A stretch of DNA of 64,000 nt from Rhizobium leguminosarum (GCF_002953715.1 NZ_CP025016.1:248001-312000); one strand, 5' to 3'. Numbered from the stretch's first letter, positions 26,260 through 35,321 are shown. Numbers and translations are program-made. Notes: generated by a model from the sequence alone, not told the origin.

Positions 26260-26419
26260 GTTCAACCTGCCAAATTGGAGCACGTTCGAATTGAAAACTC
26301 GCTCCTAGGTAGAGGCGGCTCCCTCTTGCGTCAATCAAAGCCTTGTCGTGGGGTTATCATTTCCGGAATGGACCAAATGCAGTCCACATTGCTGAGAGGG
26401 CGATCCCTTGGCGCAGATT

Positions 26420-26455
26420 GCGGACGCCGCCTTGATTGAACAAGGCGGCGTCCGC
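26420..26455 (-). terminator. Terminator-like hairpin behind the TonB-dependent receptor
   Basis: GCGGACGCCGCCTTG and CAAGGCGGCGTCCGC form a perfect 15-bp stem around ATTGAA, six bases past the receptor stop codon. Confidence 0.65.
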
Positions 26456-26461
26456 CAACCT

Positions 26462-28606
26462 TTACCAGGAATACTTCAGCGTGCCGACGACCTTGCGCCG
26501 ATCGCCGTAATATTCGGTGCCGAAGTAGCTGCTGGCGACATATTTGCGATCGAACAGATTCGTCGCGTTGACGGCAAGCGCCACGTCAGGCGTCACCTTG
26601 TAGCTGACGGCTGCGTCGACGAGCGTATAGGCTGCGACCGATACGGTGTTCGCCTCGTCCCCATAGGTCTGGCCGATATAACGCACACCGCCGCCGAGTG
26701 TCAGGTCGCCGCGCTTTCCGTCTCCTGGGACCGTGTAGTCGAGCCAGGCCGATGCCAGATGCCGCGGCACGCGCGAGGGCCGGTTGCCGATATTGCCGCC
26801 GGTTCCGTCCTCGCGGATTTCCGCATCCCAATAAGAATAGCCAAGTGTGAGATTGACCCGGTCGTTGATGGCGGCTTTGCCTTCCAGCTCGATGCCGCGC
26901 ACGCCGACCTTGCCGATCTGCTCCTGAACGAGGGGGCTGACCGAGCTCGGCACGTTCGTTTGCGTGTGATCGAAGAGCGCTACCGTGAAGAGGCCATCGA
27001 ATCCGTCGGGCTTGTATTTGAGGCCGATTTCGTATTGTTGGCCTTCCTGGGGCTTCAACGTGCCCGTCACCGTATATCCGTTTGCGGTCTGTGCTACGAG
27101 CGGCTGAAAGCTTTCCGAATAATTGGCATAGGCCGCGAGGTTCGGATTGAACTTGTAGGTCAGGCCGAAGCGCTTGGTGAAGGCCGATGCCGTATCGTCG
27201 TCCCTCGTGCCGCTGTCGAGATAATCGGCCGTCGTATGAACATGGTCCCATCGTCCTCCGATCGTCGCGATCCATCGGTCGTCGAAGGTCAGTTGCTCCT
27301 GCGCATAGATCCCGACCGCCTGCTGCTTGACGCGCCAGTTCACGTACGGGCCGAGATTGATGCAGGAGAGGCCGCAATAGACCGGATCGTTGATATCGAT
27401 CGGCCCGGCCGTTCCGAACAGGATGTTCTCGCGCGTATTGTCATTGGTGTAATCGACGCCGACGAGCGTCTTGCTGTCGATCCCGTTCCATGTCGCGTCA
27501 TATTGCAACTGATTGTCGATGGCATAGCGGTTGGACATGCCGTCGACCGAGAACGCCGTTCGATCGGCGGTCGGATCCAGCGATGCGCCATAGACTTCGG
27601 CATAGTCGAGCTCGAGATGCGTATAGCGGGCATTCGAGCGGAAGGTCAGGTTTTCATTGATCTCGTGTTCGAACTGATAGCCGATGTCGGCCTGCTCCGT
27701 ATTGAAGCGATTGAAGTCCGGCTCGCCGAGGAAGGTGTCGATATCGATATTGGCGCCGGTCGGAAGGCCCCGCGCGCCCGTTCCATCGCGTTTGTAATAA
27801 TCGGTCAGAATGGTGAGCGAAGTCCCTTCTTCCGGCTTGATCGTCAGTGCCGGCGCAATGTAGGTGCGGTCGTCGTTCGAATAATCCCAGCCTTGGTCGC
27901 CGTCCTTGGCAAGTGCCGTAAGCCGGTAGCTCCATACGCCATCGGGATCAATCGGCCCGCCGAAATCTGCGCCCACTTCCTTGGTGCCATCACCATAAGA
28001 GGTGTAAACTTCGCCATGCTTCTCATCCAAGGGCCGCTTGGTGATCGCATTGACCAGGCCTCCCGGACCGTTGAGGCCAAAAAGGGTCGAAGTCGATCCC
28101 TTCAGAACCTCGACGCGCTGAAGACCATAGGGTTCAAGGCGGCTGGCAGTGAACCAAGCGGGAATACGTGCCGCCAGTCCATCCCGATAGGTGCCGAGTG
28201 CCGTCTGATCAAAGCCGCGAATTCTTATATAGTCGTACCGGTCGTCGTTGCCGAACTCATCCGAAAAGACGCCGGCGGTATAAGCGAGTGCCTGCTGAAG
28301 ATTGTCCACATGACGCTCTTCCAACTCCTTTTGCGTCACCACCGACACGGACGCCGGGACATCGATGACCGGAGTGTCTGTTTTGGTGCCGGTGGCGGTA
28401 TCCTTGGCAACGATGGTGCGATCAGGGCCAACCACACGATCCGACTTGCCCGATATGACGATCGGGGCCAATTGCGTCGCCTCTTCGGCCGAATTGTCTT
28501 GTGTCCAGCCGATGCCTGCCGATCCGAACGACACCGTTATCAAAGCGCTGCTCGCAACCAATCGGCTTGTGAACACGCGCAACGTTCCCTGTAGTCCCAC
28601 TGTCAT
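26462..28606 (-). CDS. TonB-dependent siderophore receptor (FhuA-like)
   Basis: A 714-residue outer-membrane receptor. N-terminal signal region, TonB-box-like APIVISGK, then the plug (DVPASVSVVTQKELEERHVDNLQQALAYTAGV, IRIRGFDQTALGTYRDGL, VEVLKGSTSTLFGLNGPGGLVNAITKRP) and a 22-strand barrel ending in LFDRKYVASSYFGTEYYGDRRKVVGTLKYSW. There is no long N-terminal signalling extension, so it is not of the FecA regulator type. GGGGA lies before the ATG at 28606. It would supply ferric siderophore to the fhuCDB-like importer. Confidence 0.9.
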   Translation of the reverse strand: MTVGLQGTLRVFTSRLVASSALITVSFGSAGIGWTQDNSAEEATQLAPIVISGKSDRVVGPDRTIVAKDTATGTKTDTPVIDVPASVSVVTQKELEERHVDNLQQALAYTAGVFSDEFGNDDRYDYIRIRGFDQTALGTYRDGLAARIPAWFTASRLEPYGLQRVEVLKGSTSTLFGLNGPGGLVNAITKRPLDEKHGEVYTSYGDGTKEVGADFGGPIDPDGVWSYRLTALAKDGDQGWDYSNDDRTYIAPALTIKPEEGTSLTILTDYYKRDGTGARGLPTGANIDIDTFLGEPDFNRFNTEQADIGYQFEHEINENLTFRSNARYTHLELDYAEVYGASLDPTADRTAFSVDGMSNRYAIDNQLQYDATWNGIDSKTLVGVDYTNDNTRENILFGTAGPIDINDPVYCGLSCINLGPYVNWRVKQQAVGIYAQEQLTFDDRWIATIGGRWDHVHTTADYLDSGTRDDDTASAFTKRFGLTYKFNPNLAAYANYSESFQPLVAQTANGYTVTGTLKPQEGQQYEIGLKYKPDGFDGLFTVALFDHTQTNVPSSVSPLVQEQIGKVGVRGIELEGKAAINDRVNLTLGYSYWDAEIREDGTGGNIGNRPSRVPRHLASAWLDYTVPGDGKRGDLTLGGGVRYIGQTYGDEANTVSVAAYTLVDAAVSYKVTPDVALAVNATNLFDRKYVASSYFGTEYYGDRRKVVGTLKYSW

Positions 28607-28895
28607 ACTATCCCCTGTCAGACCAATATCGGGCAGTGTGACGGCCGCCCCTCCGGCCACTGCTAAGAGTCCGTTTACTCAAACAGGAGAATTGGAGTCA
28701 ACTTAATAATCACGCTATTGTGGCCATCTTTGCACCTGGTCGGGACCATGAGGTTTAGGCGCAACACGGGGAGACGATGTCATCCGAATACTCCATTTGG
28801 CATTGACCTTGGCGAGTGCAAGGCACGAGGACGTTCGTCTCAACTGCGATCGTCTAACCGGCGGATCGTATTCGATGAAACCCCCGCGGAGGGCG

Positions 28896-29783
28896 TCACC
28901 TGTCGGTCAAATCCTGGACGGCGAACGCAATGCTCACCGCGCGATTCACGGCCGCCGCAAGAACGGACATGTGGGTCTCGCCGGCATAAAGCTCGAATTC
29001 GGTACGCAATCCGTCGGCAGCGCCGTCTAATCGCTCCGCCATCTCCCGCGCCAGGAGGACAGTCCGCTCGATCTTCCTCTTCTCCAGACGCGCAGGGGCA
29101 TCCTCGTTCCGGTACTGGAAGGGTGCCAGCTCATCGCCTTCGTGTTCTCCGGCGGACAAATGCAGGAAGAGTGCATTTCCCGGTATGACTTGACGTTGCG
29201 CCTCATTCTTGAGGATTTCACTGTTCTCCCAATAGATGGTTGGGCTGGCCGCAATCCAATTGGCAAACAGACCTGGACGCTCGAACAGGCCATAGAGAGT
29301 AAAGAGGCCGCCGAAGGAATGTCCGAAGAGCGATCGGCGCGTCGGATCCAGGATCACCATCTCTGCAATCCGCGGTATAAGCTCGTTCTCGATGAAATCG
29401 AGCAGCTTACCGGTCCCTCCGATGACAACCGGCGGACCGCCCTCAACGAAGGGCGGATAGGATTTGACCGGCGGAGGCCCCAGGTCCCAAGACCGGCGGA
29501 GCGGATCATAAGGCTCGTCGCACGGGTAGCCGATCGCCGCGATCACCCCCCAGCCGACATTCGTTCCCGTGGGATAAGGTGCCTGCGTGACCAAGCTGGC
29601 GACCGCGAAGGGGAAAGTGGCGTTACCGTCGGTCATAACGAGAAGCGGCCATCCTTTCGCCGGCGGGCTCTCTGCCGGAATGGAAAGGAATATGCGATAG
29701 GGCTCGCCGCCCGCGGCAGAAGCCAGATCGAAAAAACACGTTCCGGGCATTGAATAGACGCTGGTAGGATTAGTCATGAGCAT
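28896..29783 (-). CDS. Alpha/beta hydrolase, siderophore-esterase-like (IroE/BesA type)
   Basis: A 295-residue hydrolase with nucleophile elbow GHSFGG (Ser156) after LIPRIAEMVILDPTRRSLF and a C-terminal His in GETHMSVL. This order is that of the esterase D / IroE-BesA group, which cleaves ferric siderophores. It is upstream of and in the same direction as the TonB receptor (289-bp gap holding no supported gene). A role in iron release from an imported siderophore is inferred from context. Start uncertain: ATGs at 29783 and 29777, neither with a good ribosome site. Confidence 0.8.
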   Translation of the reverse strand: MLMTNPTSVYSMPGTCFFDLASAAGGEPYRIFLSIPAESPPAKGWPLLVMTDGNATFPFAVASLVTQAPYPTGTNVGWGVIAAIGYPCDEPYDPLRRSWDLGPPPVKSYPPFVEGGPPVVIGGTGKLLDFIENELIPRIAEMVILDPTRRSLFGHSFGGLFTLYGLFERPGLFANWIAASPTIYWENSEILKNEAQRQVIPGNALFLHLSAGEHEGDELAPFQYRNEDAPARLEKRKIERTVLLAREMAERLDGAADGLRTEFELYAGETHMSVLAAAVNRAVSIAFAVQDLTDR

Positions 29784-29824
29784 GTTTTCTGATATTTGGA
29801 TAAAAGGATAGGGGAGGGAAACTG

Positions 29825-29944
29825 ATGTCGGTGTGGTTCATGGGCAGGTTTCAGAACTTCCAGGTCGGTGCAACTCTTGCTGATATCCTGACTTTCACGA
29901 AAGCGCATCATGGCGATCACGGTTCGGACGTTTACAGAGGCTGA
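29825..29944 (+). CDS. Possible small ORF, 39 codons, unknown
   Basis: MSVWFMGRFQNFQVGATLA... to a TGA at 29942. GGGAGGG lies about six bases before the ATG. No family was recognised. The good ribosome site is the only support, so it may be chance or a decayed fragment. Confidence 0.2.
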   Translation: MSVWFMGRFQNFQVGATLADILTFTKAHHGDHGSDVYRG

Positions 29945-30071
29945 TCTAACCTAGTTCCAGCCATGATTTGAAGACCCAGGGCTATCGAGCCGTCGGTTTC
30001 GCTGTTCGATCGCCGGCCGCGCCGTTCAGCGCGGGGTGCGACATTCCAACTTCGCAGAAATAGGACACTTT

Positions 30072-30091
30072 AACTTTGCGGCCGCAAAGTT
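30072..30091. repeat. Perfect 20-bp palindrome
   Basis: AACTTTGCGG followed directly by CCGCAAAGTT, with no spacer. It lies in the gene-poor stretch upstream of the IS30 remnant. It could be a binding site, an insertion-sequence end or a hairpin; none can be decided here. Confidence 0.6.
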
Positions 30092-30235
30092 GCGGCTGCA
30101 TTAAGTCGTTGTAATAGCAGAAATACATCTAGTTCCATAACATGCATTACGCCACTTTTCTGCGTCGAGGGGTACATTCTATTTCCAAGTGCGACATGCT
30201 TATAAAAACAATGGCTTCGCCTTGGAGATATATGC

Positions 30236-30805
30236 ATGTCCCTTTGCTATTCGCAGCTCACCTTGCCTGACCGCAGACGCCTATTTCACCTCAGAGAACG
30301 CAAGGTTCCCGTCTCGGAGATTGCCCACCAGCTCGGCCGTCATCGCTCGACGATCTATCGCGAGCTTAAGCGCAATACGTTCCAGGATCACGACTTTCCG
30401 GAATATAGCGGCTATTACAGCGGTATCGCCAACGACATGAGCAAGGAGCGCCGACGACGGTTGCGCAAACTCAGACGCCATCCGCATCTGCGCGACCTCG
30501 TCATCGACCGGCTGAAGGCGCGTTGGTCACCCGAGCAGATCGCTGGCCGGCTTCTCGCAGATGGCGTCAGCCCCGTCCGTATTTGCCCGGAAACGATCTA
30601 TCGCTTCATCTATTGCAAGGAAGACTATCCGCTCGGGCTGTATCAGCACCTGCCGGAACGACGTCGCAGGCGCCGGCGCCGCGGCGCACGCAAGTCACGC
30701 GACGGCTTGATCCCGCTTGACTGCAGAATCTCCCAACGCCCTGATTTTATTGATGATCGATCACAGTTCGGGCATTGGGAGGGCGATCTCCTGATCTTCC
30801 GGCGT
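30236..30805 (+). pseudogene. IS30-family transposase, 3'-truncated
   Basis: About 190 codons match an IS30 transposase: N-terminal helix-turn-helix (LPDRRRLFHLRERKVPVSEIAHQLGRHRSTIYRELKRN), the WSPEQIAGRL segment, and the start of the DDE domain FGHWEGDLLIFRR, which carries the first catalytic Asp. Similarity ends near 30805. The other two acidic residues and about 150 codons are missing, and the adenylate cyclase gene ends 25 bp further on in the opposite direction. The element cannot move by itself. Inverted repeats were not identified. Confidence 0.8.
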
Positions 30806-30829
30806 GTTCAGCTTTTCGGAGAGCAGGCT

Positions 30830-32593
30830 TCAATCGCCAGACTTGCGCATCCCGGCCATGCGCATGCCCTCGATTAGCACCTCGATTCTGTGCGGGTCGA
30901 GGGTATGTTGGCCGCGACGGATGCGTGCGAGGTTGACGCCGGGCGAAATGCTCTCGAGCGCAGCAAGATGCTTGCGCGCTTCATCCATGTGTCCGAGGTA
31001 AGCATTGGCGGCGATCAGCATCCAATGATTGGCGTCATACCCTGAATTGACCGCTTGCGAGCGCATCGCCCAATCCAGTGCCTCCTCGTAGCGCCCCTCG
31101 GCCATACGGATATGCGCCATGCCGGTCAATTGCCAATGCGTCCCGAGTTCATTCGGGTTGAGCCGCAGCGCTCGTTGCAGATAGTCGGCGGCCTCGCCGA
31201 GATCGCCACCCAACAGCGCTCCGACGCCCGCTTGTTGCAGGACCGTGGCGTTGTTGGGATTTTCCGAGATCGCACGCCGCAGCAAGGCAATACCAGTGTG
31301 ATAGTCGCCCCCCATGTGGATCAGCACGAAGCCGCCATAGCTCAGCACCATCGCGTCGTCGCGGGCAATCGCCAGTGCCGCCCGCGCCACCGCTAGCGCG
31401 CGCTCCGCATCGGCGTTCGACGCTCCGGGAAACTGCATGGCTACCCGCAACAGATAAGCCTGACCGGTCATCGCCAAGGCGGGTGCGAATCCCGGATCGA
31501 GGGCAATCGACCGCTCCAGCAGCACGATCGCACGCGCATTGGCCTCGGGCCGCGAGACAAACACGTCCGGCAATGCCTGTAGATAGAGATCGTATGCATC
31601 AAGGCTCTCGGGCCGCTCACGGCGTGAGCGATCGATTTCGGCTCGCTGGATTTTTGGTTCGACCACCGCGACTACGCTTTCGGTGATCCGATCCTGTACG
31701 TCGAACACGTCCTCGAAGGCCCCCTCGAACTTGTCCGCCCATATGTGCGCTCCTGAAATTCCATCAACCAATTGAGCGGTGATACGCAGCCGGTTACCGA
31801 CTCGCCGGCCGCTTCCTTCAAGCACGTAGCGAACGCCCAGTTCCTTGGCTATCTGTCGCACGTCGACGGCATGACCTTTGTATACGAAGCTCGAATTGCG
31901 GGCGATCACCGCGAACGACTTGAAACGGCTGAGGGCCGTGATGATGTCCTCGACGATACCGTCGACGAAGTATTCCTGTTCGGGGTCACCGCTCATGTTT
32001 TCAAACGGCAGGACGGCGAGCGACGGAAACATCCCGTGGGCGACGTGTGGGATCGCTGGCGCGGGCGCAGTGTTCAGAGCATAGGCGCGCACCGGCCGAG
32101 CGATGTTCTTGAGTGTTTTTTCTCCCAAGTCGCGAAACCGCACGGTCACCCGGTCCCGCACGTCGTCGAACACCTTGCCCGAGATGCAAACTCCGCCTGG
32201 CTCGGCCAGTGCTTCCAGCCGCGTGGCGATGTTGACGCCGTCGCCATAGATATCGCTGCCGTCCCCGATGACGTCGCCCAGATTGATGCCGATACGCAGC
32301 ACGATGCGGCGGTTCTCGGGCATCGGCTCGTTGGCCTGCGCCATCTTGTTCTGCAGTTCGATCGCCGCGGTGACGGCGTTCACCGCACTGGCGAACTCCA
32401 CGAGCACCCCGTCGCCCATCACCTTGACGATGCGCCCGCCATGTTCGCGCACCGTGGGGTTGAGAATCTCAGTCCGAAGCTGCCTCAGCGCCGCCAGCGT
32501 TCCATTCTCGTCGGCACCCATCAGCCGCGAGTATCCGACCACATCGGCGACAGCGATGGCGGCAAGTCGGCGTTGGACGGGCAATTCAGCCAT
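30830..32593 (-). CDS. Class III adenylate/guanylate cyclase with TPR domain
   Basis: A 587-residue soluble cyclase. Catalytic domain at residues 10-185, with metal-binding D17 (VADVVGYSRLM) and D61 (GRIVKVMGDGVLVEF) and the transition-state Asn/Arg in YGDGVNIATRLEALAEPGG. Next comes a TolB/CadC-like segment (SLAVLPFENMSGDPEQEYFVDGIVEDIITALSRF) and then TPR repeats (ERSIALDPGFAPALAMTGQAYL, RRAISENPNNATVLQQAGVGALLGGDLGEA). This layout is expanded in rhizobia. The C-terminus looks complete despite the adjoining transposase remnant. Confidence 0.9.
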   Translation of the reverse strand: MAELPVQRRLAAIAVADVVGYSRLMGADENGTLAALRQLRTEILNPTVREHGGRIVKVMGDGVLVEFASAVNAVTAAIELQNKMAQANEPMPENRRIVLRIGINLGDVIGDGSDIYGDGVNIATRLEALAEPGGVCISGKVFDDVRDRVTVRFRDLGEKTLKNIARPVRAYALNTAPAPAIPHVAHGMFPSLAVLPFENMSGDPEQEYFVDGIVEDIITALSRFKSFAVIARNSSFVYKGHAVDVRQIAKELGVRYVLEGSGRRVGNRLRITAQLVDGISGAHIWADKFEGAFEDVFDVQDRITESVVAVVEPKIQRAEIDRSRRERPESLDAYDLYLQALPDVFVSRPEANARAIVLLERSIALDPGFAPALAMTGQAYLLRVAMQFPGASNADAERALAVARAALAIARDDAMVLSYGGFVLIHMGGDYHTGIALLRRAISENPNNATVLQQAGVGALLGGDLGEAADYLQRALRLNPNELGTHWQLTGMAHIRMAEGRYEEALDWAMRSQAVNSGYDANHWMLIAANAYLGHMDEARKHLAALESISPGVNLARIRRGQHTLDPHRIEVLIEGMRMAGMRKSGD

Positions 32594-32732
32594 CTACGGT
32601 GACATCGCTTCAATATTTGTTTCCGCTAATGTTATTCTTGATGCCGGGAGAAGTCCAATAATGCGCCGCTTATTCCGCATTGAAGGTCATGAACTCGTGG
32701 GGCACGCCTTTGCCGAAAACCTGCTCCTCTCA

Positions 32733-32757
32733 GGAACTCCCCGGTCGCCCATTTGTT
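32733..32757 (+). promoter_or_regulatory. Possible EcfG-type general stress promoter
   Basis: GGAAC, 16 bp, then TGTT resembles the alphaproteobacterial EcfG/RpoE2 promoter (GGAAC-N16/17-CGTT) with one mismatch. It lies 62 bp before the PCMT gene, whose protein-repair role fits stress control. Weak pattern. Confidence 0.3.
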
Positions 32758-32818
32758 TTACATTCTGCACCACCCGGAAATCTGCCCAAGGTGCAGTCGG
32801 CGACAGTGGAACTGATCC

Positions 32819-34051
32819 ATGGATATGACGCGCATCCGAGATCGCATGGTGGAGCACCACGTTACGCGTCGTGGCATTCGCGATCCAGGCGTGACCGAAG
32901 CGATGCGCACGGTGCCGCGCGAAAAATTCGTTCCTCCAGGCTCCGAGGAATTCGCCTATGAGGATGCGCCGCTGTCGATCGGCGAAGGCCAGACAATTTC
33001 GCAGCCGTTCATCGTGGCTTTGATGCTCGAAAAGGCCGATCTGGATGCCGGCGACACAGTGCTCGAGGTCGGAACGGGCTCCGGCTATGCCTCGGCCCTC
33101 ATGAGCCGGATAGCAAGACGTGTCTACTCTATCGAGCGCCACGAAAGGCTGGCGCTTGAGGCCAAGGAACGGTTCGAGAAACTGGGATACCGCAACATTG
33201 ACGTTCGCGTCGGCGATGGCAGCAAGGGCTGGGCGGAAGCCGCCCCGTTCGATGCCATTATCGTTTCTGCGAGCGCACCAGAGGTGCCAACTGCCTTGAA
33301 AGAACAGCTGGGGCTTGGAGGGCGGCTGATCATTCCGGTCGGCCGCGGTGAAGGGCAGCGCCTGAAACGCCTCACGCGCACCGGCGCCACCGCATTCGAG
33401 GAAGAAGATCTCGGCGGGGTGCGCTTCGTTCCCTTGATCGGCGAAGACGCCTGGACTGCTACCCATCCGATGTATACGGCCACGGCCCCCTCATTGCCGA
33501 AAACGGTTGCCTCCGAGCCAAGCTCTCCGCAAGACACACAGGGAGGGGGCATGGGAAAGATAGACAAATTGCCCACGCTGCCGGAAGGTGTGCTCGATCA
33601 TAGCGAATTTCAGCAACGGTTCTGGGCTGTTCAACGTATTTCCTGGATCGTGTTCACGCTTCTTCTGGTGACCTGCTTGCTGGGTCTGCTTGGAAGAGGC
33701 GGTCCGTTTTCACGGCAAACACTTCAATTGCCCGATGGATCCGTGGATTTTCCCATCATCTCCCGATGGAATGCTCCCGAGGATATGACGGTGACTTTCA
33801 CGCCGTCATCCGAAGACAGGGTCTTCACGATCGATCCCGCCTTTCTTCAAACCTTTTCGATCCAGGGCGTCGACCCGCCCCAAAAAGCGACCTTCACGCG
33901 CGCGGGCCGGATAGGCTACGTGTTCCCCGCCGACCCGGCAGGGCCGACGCAGATCGTCTTCCGTCTGCAAACGCAACTCCCCGGCCGTCTTCGCGCCACC
34001 ATTGGCATGGGCGGGGAGACCCGCACCCAATCCACTTTCATCTTTCCATGA
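32819..34051 (+). CDS. pcm: Protein-L-isoaspartate O-methyltransferase fused to a membrane-anchored domain
   Basis: A 410-residue frame. Residues 1-220 are a PCMT: VPREKFVP, EDAPLSIGEGQTISQPFIVALM, and the SAM motif VLEVGTGSGYASALMSRIA. PCMT repairs isoaspartyl damage and is normally about 210-220 residues. After a Pro/Ser-rich linker comes a second part with one membrane helix (ISWIVFTLLLVTCLLGLLG, about 274-292) and a beta-rich tail. At M245 (33551) an internal ATG has GGGAGGGGG just before it, so a separate 166-residue membrane protein may also be made. Followed 10 bp later by a DUF421 gene. Confidence 0.82.
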   Translation: MDMTRIRDRMVEHHVTRRGIRDPGVTEAMRTVPREKFVPPGSEEFAYEDAPLSIGEGQTISQPFIVALMLEKADLDAGDTVLEVGTGSGYASALMSRIARRVYSIERHERLALEAKERFEKLGYRNIDVRVGDGSKGWAEAAPFDAIIVSASAPEVPTALKEQLGLGGRLIIPVGRGEGQRLKRLTRTGATAFEEEDLGGVRFVPLIGEDAWTATHPMYTATAPSLPKTVASEPSSPQDTQGGGMGKIDKLPTLPEGVLDHSEFQQRFWAVQRISWIVFTLLLVTCLLGLLGRGGPFSRQTLQLPDGSVDFPIISRWNAPEDMTVTFTPSSEDRVFTIDPAFLQTFSIQGVDPPQKATFTRAGRIGYVFPADPAGPTQIVFRLQTQLPGRLRATIGMGGETRTQSTFIFP

Positions 34052-34061
34052 GGGCGGTACG

Positions 34062-34514
34062 GTGGATGCGGTATTACGCGGATTGGCAATTTATTTCACG
34101 CTGCTCGTGATCATCCGTCTGTCGGGAAGACGGACATTGGCCCAGATGACGCCGTTCGATCTGGTCATCGTGCTGGTGATCTCCGAAACCACCCAGCAGG
34201 CGATGCTGGGCGATGACTTCTCGATCACCAACGCCGTTATCTTGATCCTCACCCTGTTTACGACCGACATCGGCCTGTCTTACGTGAAGAGATGGTGGCC
34301 TCGCGCAGCTCATATCATCGATGGCGTTCCAACCATTCTGGTGACGGATGGCGTCTATGATGAAGGCGCGCTCAAAGGCGCCCGGCTGCAGAAGGAAGAT
34401 GTCATGCAAGCGGCTCGAAGCCAGGAAGGCATCGAGAGCGTGACGGAGATAAAATTTGCCATCCTCGAAGTAAGCGGCAACATCAGCATCATCAAGAAGC
34501 AGAAATCCGGCTGA
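34062..34514 (+). CDS. DUF421 (YetF-like) membrane protein
   Basis: A 150-residue protein of the DUF421/YetF family: N-terminal helices (LRGLAIYFTLLVIIRLSGRRTLAQMTPFDLVIVLVISETTQQAML), then the cytoplasmic domain with HIIDGVPTILVTDGVYDEGALKGARLQKEDVMQAAR. The GTG at 34062 is chosen because GAGGG lies upstream and the frame before it has no similarity. Likely co-transcribed with the PCMT fusion gene. Function of the family is poorly known, linked to spore and stress physiology in Bacillus. Confidence 0.82.
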   Translation: MDAVLRGLAIYFTLLVIIRLSGRRTLAQMTPFDLVIVLVISETTQQAMLGDDFSITNAVILILTLFTTDIGLSYVKRWWPRAAHIIDGVPTILVTDGVYDEGALKGARLQKEDVMQAARSQEGIESVTEIKFAILEVSGNISIIKKQKSG

Positions 34515-34556
34515 CAATTGACGACAAAGGAGACATCCCGAGTTAAGAGCATGAAC

Positions 34557-35321
34557 TCAAAAGGATAGGTCGAGCACCCTGCCCTCGAACAGACGGTCCC
34601 GGGAGCCTTCGAGATGCGCCTTCATCAGTCTTTGCGCATCATCGGGCCGGCCATCGGCGATCGCCTTGTAGATGGCGTTATGCTCTTCGTAGACCTGTTC
34701 CAACCCTTGGCGGGGGCCGAGCAAAGAGAGGCCGTGGAGATGCATGCCGACGGCGATATGGGCCTTCAGCGCATCGATCGAGGCCGTGTAATAATGATTG
34801 TTGGCAGCCTCCGTCACCGCGCGGTGGAAGAGAAAATCGGCGTCTGTGCGGTGGAGCTGATGGCTGGTCGCCTCACGCAGATCCGCAAGCGCGCTGGCGA
34901 TCTTCTGAATGGCCTGCTCATTGCGGCGCTTGGCGGCGAAATAGGCCGCCTCCGGCTCGATCGTCAGGCGGAACTCGTAGCAGCGCTGGATGTCGGCGAT
35001 CGTCTTGACCGGCGAATAGGCAAGCTGCGTCGTCGGCGATCCATGCGCACTGACGAAGGTGCCGGCGCCCTGCCGTGCATAGACCATGCCCTGATCGCGC
35101 AGGCGCGCCAGCGCATCGCGGACGATCGGCCGCGACACACCCAGCATCGAGGCAAGCTCATGCTCGCCGGGAAGGCGTGAATCCGGCGGATAGTTTCCGC
35201 CGCGAATACGCTCGAGCAACTGGTCGAAGACGCGATCAACCAGCTTGACGGCCTTGCCGCGTTCGGGCTTGCCCGGCGGGCCGGCTTCCGCGTTCAAAGA
35301 CTCGCCATTCACTTCAGCCAC
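34557..35321 (-). CDS. GntR/FadR-family transcriptional regulator
   Basis: A 254-residue regulator with the N-terminal winged helix (VDRVFDQLLERIRGGNYPPDSRLPGEHELASMLGVSRPIVRDALARLRDQGMV) and a C-terminal FCD domain with metal-binding-type residues (DADFLFHRAVTEAANN, EEHNAIYKAIADGRPDDAQRLMKAHLEGSR). FCD domains usually bind carboxylic acids. It is the last gene of the leftward ABC/kinase operon, 24 bp after the kinase, and a plausible operator for it lies in the divergent promoter region at 42277-42295. Confidence 0.88.
   Translation of the reverse strand: MAEVNGESLNAEAGPPGKPERGKAVKLVDRVFDQLLERIRGGNYPPDSRLPGEHELASMLGVSRPIVRDALARLRDQGMVYARQGAGTFVSAHGSPTTQLAYSPVKTIADIQRCYEFRLTIEPEAAYFAAKRRNEQAIQKIASALADLREATSHQLHRTDADFLFHRAVTEAANNHYYTASIDALKAHIAVGMHLHGLSLLGPRQGLEQVYEEHNAIYKAIADGRPDDAQRLMKAHLEGSRDRLFEGRVLDLSF

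Larger units (their letters stand above)
29784..30235. other. Gene-poor region between the esterase and the IS30 remnant
   Basis: 452 bp without a convincing gene. It holds the upstream region of the esterase, a 39-codon reading frame, a perfect 20-bp palindrome at 30072-30091 and AT-richer sequence before the transposase remnant. It looks like an old insertion zone. Confidence 0.5.

Noticed and set aside
26408..28594. A 728-codon open frame on the plus strand
   Set aside because: It lies opposite the TonB-dependent receptor, which has clear motifs, signal and barrel end. The antisense translation has no recognisable domain; long antisense frames are common in GC-rich genes.
28607..28720. 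A RirA box before the TonB receptor
   Set aside because: I searched for TGA-N9-TCA in this stretch and found none; a TTGACT element is present, but without a good -10. No feature listed.
30040..30230. A second insertion-sequence remnant upstream of the IS30 fragment
   Set aside because: The sequence around AACTTCGCAGAAATAGGACAC looked like insertion-element end sequence, but no coding similarity or matching inverted end could be found by eye.
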